Part shown: one piece after another, positions 1 to 5,923 of the stretch
How the letters are laid out: each line of letters begins with the position of its first letter
Numbering within the stretch: the first letter of the stretch is position 1
Assembly: GCA_050485905.1 (NCBI GenBank)
Contig: JBJHCH010000123.1
Span: 1-10,531 of the forward strand
Direction: 5' to 3'
Length of the DNA: 10,531 nucleotides
DNA from: JAWLCA01 sp050485905
GTDB lineage: Bacteria; Pseudomonadota; Alphaproteobacteria; Rhodobacterales; Rhodobacteraceae
Program-made: the position numbers and the translations under genes
The notes under the pieces: generated by a model
Told to the model about the DNA's origin: nothing
The model's input: only the letters and a program-made list of their open reading frames with translations
Database searches by the model: none

Positions 1-935
1 TGGGAATGCACATTTCGCACGACATGACGCGGCAACTGGGCGGCCAGTTGGAGGTGCGCAACGCCGATGGCGGCAAGGGGGCGATGGTGACCCTGACGCT
101 GCCACCGGCCGCGATCGCCGCGACCGACGCGCCCGACCGCGGGCCGACCGCCCTGCCCGACCTGACCCTTCAGCGGGTGCTGGTGGCAGAGGACAACCCG
201 ACGAATCAGGCCATCCTGGGCCAGATGCTGACCCGTCTGGGCGCAGAGTTCGAAATCGCCAGCGACGGCGCCGAGGCGGTGCATCTGCTGGACCGCGAAC
301 GCTTCGATCTCGCGCTGGTGGATATCGAGATGCCGTTCCTGTCGGGGATCGAGGTGATCCGGGCGCTGCGTTCGCGCACCGACGATCAGGGCCGGATTCC
401 TGTTCTGGCAGTCACCGCCTATGTGCTCCGCGCCAACCGAGAGGCGATCTTTGCCGCCGGGGCCGATGGCATCCTCGCCAAGCCGGTGACGGGGATCGAG
501 CCATTCGGCGCGGCCATTGCCGAGGTGCAGCGAAAGTCGGGCACGACGACCGAACCGCCCGCCGACGCGCCAGAGGCCGCCGATGGCTTCGACCATGCCC
601 GCTTCCAGGGGCTGATGGCGGTGGCCGGCCCCGAGGGCGCGCGCGAGCTGCTGGACCGGGTGATCGAGGATCTGCACCGGGTAGAGCGCGAGACGGTGCA
701 GGCGCTCGGCGAAGGCGACCGGGCAGAAGTGCGTGCCCAGACCCATGTCCTGATCGCCGTGTCGGGCGCGGTGGGCGCGGTGCGGCTGCAGGGGCTGGCG
801 CAGGATCTGAACACGCTGGCCCATGACCGCGACGCCCCCGACATGACCGTGCTGGGAGAGGACCTGCTGGAAGAGCTGGACCGCATGATCGTCTTCCTGG
901 GCCGCAAGCGCGAAGCCGAAGGCGTGCGACAATGA
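1..935 (+). CDS. Hybrid sensor histidine kinase, C-terminal part (ATPase end, receiver, HPt); 5' end outside window
   Basis: Only the 3' part is present; the reading frame is open from base 3 to the TGA at 933-935, so the real start lies left of the window. The first residues (GMHISHDMTRQLGG) match the G2-box end of a HATPase_c domain. Numbering from the ATG at base 6, a receiver domain spans about residues 55-175, with acidic pair E62/D63, phospho-acceptor D106 (LVDIEMP), T137 and K159. After an Ala/Pro-rich linker, residues about 195-300 look like an HPt domain, with H247 as the likely phosphorylated histidine, followed by a GAVGA stretch and a Leu/Ala-rich helix. The usual Lys-Gly three residues after the histidine is replaced by Ile-Ala. 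The gene overlaps the following sigma-54 regulator by 4 bp, so that regulator is the probable phosphorelay target. The sensory input domain is not visible and the signal is unknown. Confidence 0.9.
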   Translation, partial: GMHISHDMTRQLGGQLEVRNADGGKGAMVTLTLPPAAIAATDAPDRGPTALPDLTLQRVLVAEDNPTNQAILGQMLTRLGAEFEIASDGAEAVHLLDRERFDLALVDIEMPFLSGIEVIRALRSRTDDQGRIPVLAVTAYVLRANREAIFAAGADGILAKPVTGIEPFGAAIAEVQRKSGTTTEPPADAPEAADGFDHARFQGLMAVAGPEGARELLDRVIEDLHRVERETVQALGEGDRAEVRAQTHVLIAVSGAVGAVRLQGLAQDLNTLAHDRDAPDMTVLGEDLLEELDRMIVFLGRKREAEGVRQ

Positions 936-2335
936 AGCCGGAGCGGAACACCGACACGCTTCTCCTGATCGAGGACACGCCCTCGCTGCGCATGGTCTAC
1001 GAGACGATCCTGCGCGGCGGCGGCCATCAGGTGCAGTCTGCCGAAACGGCGGCCGAGGGGCTGGAGAAGTTCGTCCGCCTGACCCCCCGCGTCGTCCTTC
1101 TTGACCTGATGCTGCCGGACCGCGACGGCATCGCGCTGATGGGCGACATGCTGGCCCAGCAGCCGGAAACACGGGTCATCGTCATCACCTCCAACGGCTC
1201 GATCTCCAAGGCGGTGGAGGCGATGCGCACCGGGGCACATGACTTTCTGGTCAAACCCTTCGACGACCAGCGGTTCCTGCGCGCCGTCGCCAATGCCCAG
1301 GCGGCCAGCGGCGGCGCGCTGCCGGTCGCGGGGCCGGACCTGCCGCCCAGCCTGCGCAGCCGCGACGGCGCGGGCAGCGAAAGCTTCATCGGCACCTCGC
1401 CCCCGATGCAGGAGGTCTATGGCCGCATCCGGTCGGTCGCGCGGTCGATGGCCACGGTCTTCATCACCGGCGAATCCGGCACCGGCAAGGAGCTCTGCGC
1501 CCAGGCGATCCACGCCGGATCGGCCCGCGCCACCGGCCCGTTCATCGCGCTCAACTGCGGCGCCATCCCCGCCGACCTGCTGGAGTCAGAGGTGTTCGGG
1601 CACCTGAAGGGCAGCTTCACCGGCGCCGTGACCGACAAGATCGGCGCCGCGGCGGCGGCCGACGGCGGCACGCTGTTCCTGGACGAGATCTGCGAGATGG
1701 ACATGGCGCTGCAAACGAAGCTCCTGCGCTTCTTGCAGACCTCCACCATCCAGCCGGTCGGTGCGGCCCGCCCGCGCAAGGTCGATGTCCGCATCCTGTG
1801 TGCCACGAACCGCGACCCGCTGGAGGCCGTGCGCCAGGGCCGGTTCCGCGAGGATCTTTACTACCGCCTCCATGTCGTGCCGATCCACATGCCCGCGCTC
1901 CGCGACCGCGGCACCGATGTGATCGACATCGCCCAATCCCTGCTCGAACGCTTCTCGCGCGAAGAGGGGCGGCAGTTCAGCAGCATGGACGCGCCGGTGG
2001 AATCGCTGTTCCAGCGCCTGCCCTGGCCCGGCAACGTGCGCCAGTTGCGCAACGTGCTGTGGAATGTGGTGCTGCTGAACGAGGGGCCGCTCGTCACCCT
2101 GCCGATGCTGCCCGCCGATCTGGGCCACGGCGGCCTGCGCGCCCCGGCCGACCTGCCCGCCGCCGCAACGGGTCTGGCCGAACTGCTGGCGGGCCGCACC
2201 ATGGCCGAGATCGAGGATCTGGTGATCGAGGCCGCCATCTCCCGCCACGACGGCTCCATCCCCCGCGCCGCGCGCGAACTCGACCTCTCGCCCTCGACGC
2301 TGTATCGAAAGCGCGAACGGCGCCACGACGCCTAG
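932..2335 (+). CDS. Sigma-54-dependent response regulator (receiver, AAA+, Fis-type HTH; NtrC/LuxO-like)
   Basis: A full-length bacterial enhancer-binding protein of 467 aa. Receiver at about residues 8-120 with E14/D15, phospho-acceptor D58, T86 and K108. The AAA+ sigma-54 interaction domain covers about 150-385: Walker A GESGTGKE at 180-187, sigma-54 contact loop GSFTGA at 227-232 (consensus GAFTGA), Walker B GGTLFLDE at 245-252, ATNRDP sensor I, arginine-finger region FREDLYYRL, and WPGNVRQLRN at 365-374. A Fis-type helix-turn-helix lies at about 423-464 (AARELDLSPSTLYRK). The protein is expected to activate RNA polymerase-sigma-54 by ATP hydrolysis when phosphorylated. The start at 932 overlaps the stop of the upstream kinase gene (ATGA), and with no strong Shine-Dalgarno this indicates translational coupling. 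LuxO-like is an architectural resemblance only; targets are unknown. Confidence 0.93.
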   Translation: MKPERNTDTLLLIEDTPSLRMVYETILRGGGHQVQSAETAAEGLEKFVRLTPRVVLLDLMLPDRDGIALMGDMLAQQPETRVIVITSNGSISKAVEAMRTGAHDFLVKPFDDQRFLRAVANAQAASGGALPVAGPDLPPSLRSRDGAGSESFIGTSPPMQEVYGRIRSVARSMATVFITGESGTGKELCAQAIHAGSARATGPFIALNCGAIPADLLESEVFGHLKGSFTGAVTDKIGAAAAADGGTLFLDEICEMDMALQTKLLRFLQTSTIQPVGAARPRKVDVRILCATNRDPLEAVRQGRFREDLYYRLHVVPIHMPALRDRGTDVIDIAQSLLERFSREEGRQFSSMDAPVESLFQRLPWPGNVRQLRNVLWNVVLLNEGPLVTLPMLPADLGHGGLRAPADLPAAATGLAELLAGRTMAEIEDLVIEAAISRHDGSIPRAARELDLSPSTLYRKRERRHDA

Positions 2336-2343
2336 TCCCCCCG

Positions 2344-3111
2344 TCAGGTGAACTGCTCGCGCGTCAGCCGTTCCTCCAGCCCATGGCCGGGATCGAACAG
2401 GATGCGGTGGCACACGCTGGGCTCGCTGCGGATCTCCACGCTGACCACGTTGCGCACCGACCGGCTGTCGGCATCGGCCATCACCGGCCGCCGCTCGGCG
2501 CTCAGCACATCCAGCCGCACCACGGCCGATTTGTGCAGGATCGCCCCGCGCCAGCGCCGGGGCCGGAACGCGGCCATCGCGGTCAGCGCCAGCACGTCCG
2601 ACCCGATGGGCAGGATCGGCCCATGCGCCGAATAGTTGTAGGCGGTGGACCCGGCGGGCGTGCAGACCAGCGCGCCGTCACACACCAGCTCGTCCATCCG
2701 CGTCCGCCCGTCCACGGTGATCTTCAGCTTCGCCGCCTGCGGCCCCTGCCGCAGCAGGCTCACCTCGTTGATCGCCAGCGCCCGGTGTTCCTGCCCGTCC
2801 ATCGTGACCGCATGCATCGCCAGCGGGTTGATGACGGTTTCCTCTGCCGCCGCCAGCCGCTCGATCAGCCCGTCCTCGGCATAGCCGTTCATCAGGAAAC
2901 CGATGGTGCCCCGGTTCATGCCATAGACCGGCAGGCCCAGCGCCTGAGATCCGTGCAGCGTGTCCAGCATGAAGCCGTCGCCACCCAGCGCCACGATCAC
3001 ATCCGCGGCCTCTGGCGGGGCGTCGCCATAGCGCGCCACCAGCCGGTCGCGCGCGTCCAGCGCCGCCGGGTTGGAACTCGCGGTGAATGCGATGCGCTCT
3101 CGGCCGGCCAT
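2344..3111 (-). CDS. nadK: NAD kinase
   Basis: NadK phosphorylates NAD+ to NADP+ with ATP in the cytoplasm and is normally the only NADP source. The 255-aa product has the family signatures: GGDG at residues 43-46 (nucleotide/catalytic loop), the NRGTIGFL segment at 66-73, NE at 115-116, the D145-G pair and TPAGSTAY at 151-158. Length is at the short end of the bacterial range, as expected for this lineage. I chose the ATG at 3109-3111 because GGAGGA (3116-3121 on the minus strand) lies 4 nt upstream. The open frame continues to 3273, but the extra 54 residues are Arg/Pro/Ala-rich, resemble no NadK N-terminus, and run across a repeat. The gene is convergent with the sigma-54 regulator (8 bp apart) and divergent from glyA (173 bp). 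Confidence 0.95.
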   Translation of the reverse strand: MAGRERIAFTASSNPAALDARDRLVARYGDAPPEAADVIVALGGDGFMLDTLHGSQALGLPVYGMNRGTIGFLMNGYAEDGLIERLAAAEETVINPLAMHAVTMDGQEHRALAINEVSLLRQGPQAAKLKITVDGRTRMDELVCDGALVCTPAGSTAYNYSAHGPILPIGSDVLALTAMAAFRPRRWRGAILHKSAVVRLDVLSAERRPVMADADSRSVRNVVSVEIRSEPSVCHRILFDPGHGLEERLTREQFT

Positions 3112-3130
3112 CCTGTCCTCCCCGGTCCGC

Positions 3131-3160
3131 GCAGTCTTTGCCCGCGCAAGCCGGAATGAC
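3131..3160. repeat. Degenerate palindromic repeat with GCAA loop (related to the copy at 4644-4680)
   Basis: In the nadK/glyA intergenic region, CCCGC (3141-3145) and GCCGG (3150-3154) pair, with one central mismatch, around a GCAA tetraloop. The following AATGAC matches, in reverse orientation, the GTCAT edge of the cleaner copy at 4644-4680. A GCAGTC at 3131-3136 gives a second partial match to the ACTGC outer edge. This resembles the short dispersed GTCATYCC...GNRA-loop palindromes common in proteobacterial intergenic DNA. Relationship to the other copy is inferred from edges and loop type, since the stems themselves differ. Confidence 0.45.
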
Positions 3161-3273
3161 AAGCCCGGCCCCGGCCGCGGTGGCGCTTTACCGCAGGCCG
3201 GGGTCGGAATCGGAACTTCCCGCGCCCTTGCCTTTGCGCTATTCAGCGCCATTCTCAGCCCGGCCCGCAGCAC

Positions 3274-3278
3274 AGGAG
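3274..3278 (+). promoter_or_regulatory. Ribosome binding site that fixes the glyA start
   Basis: AGGAG lies 6 nt before the ATG at 3285. No comparable site precedes the in-frame ATG at 3087, which supports the shorter glyA product. Confidence 0.8.
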
Positions 3279-3284
3279 TTGCCC

Positions 3285-4580
3285 ATGAACGCCCCCCATC
3301 GTGACAGCGGTTTCTTTGGCGAAGACCTGTCCTCGCGCGATCCCGAGATCTTCGGCGCGATCCGCAAGGAACTGGGCCGCCAGCAGGACGAGATCGAGTT
3401 GATCGCCTCCGAAAACATCGTCAGCCGCGCGGTGATGGAGGCGCAGGGCAGCGTGATGACGAACAAATATGCCGAGGGCTATCCGGGCAAGCGCTACTAC
3501 GGCGGCTGCCAGTATGTGGACATCGCCGAGCAACTGGCCATCGACCGCGCGTGCGAACTGTTCGGCGTGCAATTCGCCAATGTGCAGCCCAATTCCGGCT
3601 CACAGGCCAATCAGGGTGTTTTCACCGCGCTGATCCAGCCCGGCGACACGATCCTCGGCATGAACCTCGCCAGCGGCGGGCACCTGACCCACGGCGCGGC
3701 GCCCAACCAGTCCGGCAAGTGGTTCAATGCCATCCAGTATGGCGTGCGCCAGCAGGACAACCTGATCGACTACGATCAGGTCGCCGCACTGGCGGCAGAG
3801 CATCAGCCGAAGCTGATCATCGCCGGCGGCTCCGCCATTCCGCGGGTGATCGACTTTGCCCGCTTCCGCGAGATCGCGGATTCGGTGGGCGCCTATCTGC
3901 TGGTGGACATGGCCCATTTCGCCGGTCTGGTCGCGGGCGGCGTCCACCCCTCGCCCTTCCCGCATGCCCATGTCGCCACCACCACCACGCACAAGACGCT
4001 GCGCGGCCCGCGCGGCGGCATGATCCTGACGAATGACGAGGCGATTGCGAAAAAGGTCAATTCCGCGATCTTCCCCGGCATCCAGGGCGGGCCGCTGATG
4101 CATGTCATCGCCGCCAAGGCCGTGGCGTTCAGAGAGGCGCTGCGGCCAGAGTTCAAATCCTACGCCGCGCAGGTGGTGAAGAACGCGCAGGCCCTTGCCG
4201 ACCAGTTGCAGAAGGGTGGCCTTGATATCGTCACCGGCGGCACCGACACCCATGTGATGCTGGTGGACCTGCGGCCCAAGGGCGTGAAGGGCAATGCCAC
4301 CGAAAAGGCGCTGGGGCGTGCGCACATCACCTGCAACAAGAACGGCATCCCGTTTGACCCCGAAAAGCCCACCATCACCTCCGGCGTCCGCCTCGGCACC
4401 CCCGCCGGCACGACCCGCGGCTTTGCCGAGGCCGAGTTCCGGCAGGTCGCCGACTGGATCGTCCGCGTGGTCGATGGCCTTGCCGCGAAGGGCGAGGACG
4501 GCAATGCCGAGGTCGAGGCCGCCGTGAAGGCCGAGGTTCAGGCCCTCTGCGCCCGCTTCCCGATCTATCCGGGGATGTGA
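3285..4580 (+). CDS. glyA: Serine hydroxymethyltransferase
   Basis: GlyA interconverts serine and glycine with tetrahydrofolate/5,10-methylene-THF in the cytoplasm and is a main source of one-carbon units. The 431-aa product is the standard bacterial length and conserved along its whole length. Visible signatures are SENIVS at 42-47, YAEGYPGKRYYGG at 62-74 (substrate/tetramer region), LVDMAHFAGL around D208 (PLP ring contact), TTTTHKTLRGPRGG with the PLP Schiff-base lysine K237, and TSGVRLGTPAGTTRG at 365-379 (carboxylate-binding Arg). The start at 3285 has a good AGGAG; the frame extends upstream to 3087 but through non-conserved sequence. The gene is monocistronic in appearance: divergent from nadK and followed by a hairpin terminator at 4590. 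I saw no recognisable glycine riboswitch and no convincing promoter in the 173-bp upstream gap. Confidence 0.98.
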   Translation: MNAPHRDSGFFGEDLSSRDPEIFGAIRKELGRQQDEIELIASENIVSRAVMEAQGSVMTNKYAEGYPGKRYYGGCQYVDIAEQLAIDRACELFGVQFANVQPNSGSQANQGVFTALIQPGDTILGMNLASGGHLTHGAAPNQSGKWFNAIQYGVRQQDNLIDYDQVAALAAEHQPKLIIAGGSAIPRVIDFARFREIADSVGAYLLVDMAHFAGLVAGGVHPSPFPHAHVATTTTHKTLRGPRGGMILTNDEAIAKKVNSAIFPGIQGGPLMHVIAAKAVAFREALRPEFKSYAAQVVKNAQALADQLQKGGLDIVTGGTDTHVMLVDLRPKGVKGNATEKALGRAHITCNKNGIPFDPEKPTITSGVRLGTPAGTTRGFAEAEFRQVADWIVRVVDGLAAKGEDGNAEVEAAVKAEVQALCARFPIYPGM

Positions 4581-4589
4581 TCCCCTGAA

Positions 4590-4616
4590 GGCCCGTGCGT
4601 CGGCACGGGCCGGTTT
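4590..4616 (+). terminator. Intrinsic terminator of glyA
   Basis: A perfect 9-bp stem (GGCCCGTGC 4590-4598 with GCACGGGCC 4603-4611) closes a GTCG loop and is followed by GGTTT. It begins 9 nt after the glyA stop. The T tract is short, so termination may be partial or factor-assisted. Confidence 0.8.
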
Positions 4617-4643
4617 CACGCGCGCCTCGCTACAGCCGCACCC

Positions 4644-4680
4644 ACTGTCATCCCCGCGAAAGCGGGGACCTCTCGGCAGT
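4644..4680. repeat. Palindromic repeat with GAAA tetraloop (REP-like)
   Basis: A perfect 7-bp stem, TCCCCGC (4651-4657) and GCGGGGA (4662-4668), closes a GAAA loop. Outer arms ACTGTC (4644-4649) and GGCAGT (4675-4680) can also pair, with one G-T pair. The GTCATCCCCGCGAAAGCGGGGA core resembles dispersed intergenic repeats known from many alphaproteobacterial genomes; that family match is from memory, not from a search. It lies just after the glyA terminator, outside any gene. Confidence 0.65.
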
Positions 4681-4699
4681 CCACGCAAGCCCCCGAAAT

Positions 4700-4723
4700 C
4701 CGTGCCAAACAGTTACGGCACGG
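4700..4723. other. Short inverted repeat beside an AT-rich patch
   Basis: CCGTGCC (4700-4706) and GGCACGG (4717-4723) form a perfect 7-bp stem around a 10-nt loop. It adjoins an AT-rich run (4724-4767, containing TTAACAAAAAATC) that stands out in this GC-rich DNA. No T tract follows on either strand, so it is not a standard terminator. Role unknown. Confidence 0.35.
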
Positions 4724-4766
4724 TTAACAAAAAATCGAATATCGTTTCAGATCAGTGGCTTGATAT

Positions 4767-4786
4767 TTTGGGCACGCGTGCCCAAA
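4767..4786. other. Perfect 20-bp palindrome at the end of lipA (possible lipA terminator or protein-binding site)
   Basis: The sequence from TTTGGGCACG to CGTGCCCAAA is an uninterrupted 20-bp self-complementary palindrome, 4 bp beyond the lipA stop. As lipA RNA it could fold into a GC-rich hairpin with a 4-nt loop, but what follows is AAATATC rather than a T run. It may be a weak or Rho-assisted terminator, or a dimeric operator-like site. The sequence alone does not decide. Confidence 0.4.
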
Positions 4787-4790
4787 CCCC

Positions 4791-5747
4791 TCAAACCCGC
4801 CCCAGCTTCGCCTCCCGCGCCGCCTTCAGCCGGGAAAAATCATCCCCCGCATGATAGGACGACCGCGTCAGCGGCGTGGCCGAAACCATCAGGAACCCCT
4901 TGCCCCAGGCCGCCTTTTCATAGGCCGCGAATTCCTCGGGCGTCACAAACCGATCCACCCGGTGATGCTTTGGCGTCGGCTGCAGATACTGCCCGACGGT
5001 CAGAAAATCCACATCCGCCGCCCGCATGTCATCCATCACCTGAAGCACCGATTGCCGATCCTCGCCCAGCCCGACCATGATGCCCGACTTGGTGAACATC
5101 GACGGATCCAGCTCCTTCACCCGCTGCAGGATCCGCAAGGAATGGAAATACCGCGCCCCCGGCCGCACCTCGGGGTAAAGGCCGGGCACTGTTTCCAGAT
5201 TGTGGTTGAACACATCGGGCCGCGCCTCGACCACCGCCTCCAGCGCCCCCGGCCCGCAGCGCAGGAAATCCGGCGTCAGCACTTCGATCGTCGTACCCGG
5301 ACTGCGATGCCGGATCGCCCGGATCGTCTGCGCGAAATGCTCCGCCCCGCCATCCTCCAGATCGTCCCGGTCCACGGACGTGACGACTACATGGTTCAGC
5401 CCCAGCGTCTCCACCGCATGGGCCACCCGCCCCGGCTCGAACACATCCAGCGCCTGCGGCCGCCCCGTCGCCACGTTGCAGAAGGTGCAGCCCCGGGTGC
5501 AGATCTCGCCCATGATCATCATGGTCGCGTGCCCCTGACTCCAGCACTCGCCCACATTCGGACACCCCGCCTCCTCACAGACCGTCACCAGCCTGTTGCT
5601 GCGCAGAATATCGCGGGTTTTCTTGTAGCCCTCCGACGTCGGCGCCTTCACCCGGATCCATGCCGGCTTCTTCGGCTGCGCCTGATCGGCCCGGTGGGCC
5701 TTTTCCGGGTGGCGCTCGGTCGGAACGGTCAGATCGCGCGGGGTCAT
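4791..5747 (-). CDS. lipA: Lipoyl synthase (radical SAM)
   Basis: LipA inserts two sulfurs into octanoyl groups on E2/GcvH lipoyl domains, the last step of lipoate assembly, using two [4Fe-4S] clusters and SAM. The 318-aa product is of usual length and carries both clusters' ligands: auxiliary-cluster cysteines C57, C62 and C68 (CEEAGCPNVGEC), radical-SAM cysteines C83, C87 and C90 (CTRGCTFC), and the C-terminal RSSYHA at 295-300 that supplies the serine ligand. VTSVDRDDLEDGGA and VGLGE are further family signatures. The start at 5747 has GAGG a few nt upstream. The gene stands alone: upstream is the terminator of the DUF6456 gene, downstream a palindrome and convergent glyA. lipB is not in the window. 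Confidence 0.98.
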   Translation of the reverse strand: MTPRDLTVPTERHPEKAHRADQAQPKKPAWIRVKAPTSEGYKKTRDILRSNRLVTVCEEAGCPNVGECWSQGHATMMIMGEICTRGCTFCNVATGRPQALDVFEPGRVAHAVETLGLNHVVVTSVDRDDLEDGGAEHFAQTIRAIRHRSPGTTIEVLTPDFLRCGPGALEAVVEARPDVFNHNLETVPGLYPEVRPGARYFHSLRILQRVKELDPSMFTKSGIMVGLGEDRQSVLQVMDDMRAADVDFLTVGQYLQPTPKHHRVDRFVTPEEFAAYEKAAWGKGFLMVSATPLTRSSYHAGDDFSRLKAAREAKLGRV

Positions 5748-5772
5748 CGGTGCCTCAGCCTTGGTTCACACT

Positions 5773-5801
5773 CAAATACCCCCTTCGCGCAGGATTGTCC
5801 A
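5773..5801 (-). promoter_or_regulatory. Candidate lipA promoter
   Basis: On the minus strand TGGACA (5796-5801; close to TTGACA) is followed after 17 nt by TATTTG (5773-5778; a weak TATAAT match), about 25 nt before the lipA start. It sits between the upstream terminator and lipA, where a promoter is needed. The -10 match is poor. Confidence 0.3.
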
Positions 5802-5862
5802 AAACCATCACTCACCAGATGGCTGCATTGCATCCCGCGCATAAGGACGGGCCCGAAACGCG

Positions 5863-5891
5863 AAAGGGCGCGGGACAATCCCGCGCCCTTT
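5863..5891 (-). terminator. Intrinsic terminator of the DUF6456 gene
   Basis: A perfect 13-bp stem (AAAGGGCGCGGGA 5863-5875 with TCCCGCGCCCTTT 5879-5891) closes a 3-nt loop. It starts 32 nt past the stop of the minus-strand gene at 5924. Read on the minus strand the 3' arm ends in CCCTTT, followed by CGCGTTTCG, so the U run is short and interrupted. It separates this gene from lipA. Confidence 0.8.
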
Positions 5892-5923
5892 GCGCTGCTC
5901 CGCCTGTATTCTTCTTCAGCGCC

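Noticed and set aside
1586..3159. Long open frames opposite or out of frame with the sigma-54 regulator and nadK (e.g. 1586-2413 minus, 1798-3159 plus)
   Set aside because: Their products are Arg/Ala/Pro/His-rich and match no family, as expected for shadow frames in GC-rich DNA over well-conserved real genes.
3112..3273. Extended N-terminus for nadK up to 3273
   Set aside because: The extension is low-complexity Arg/Pro/Ala sequence reading through the repeat; a strong GGAGGA precedes the ATG at 3111.
3087..3284. Extended N-terminus for glyA from the ATG at 3087
   Set aside because: The added 66 residues are unlike any serine hydroxymethyltransferase, cross the intergenic repeat and overlap nadK's 5' end, while AGGAG precedes the ATG at 3285.
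3112..3284. Glycine riboswitch upstream of glyA
   Set aside because: The 173-bp gap lacks the tandem aptamer layout and is partly taken by the palindromic repeat.
4581..4790. CRISPR array or tRNA gene in the glyA/lipA gap
   Set aside because: The dyads are single, differ from one another and have no spacer periodicity; no cloverleaf with a TTC-type T arm could be drawn.
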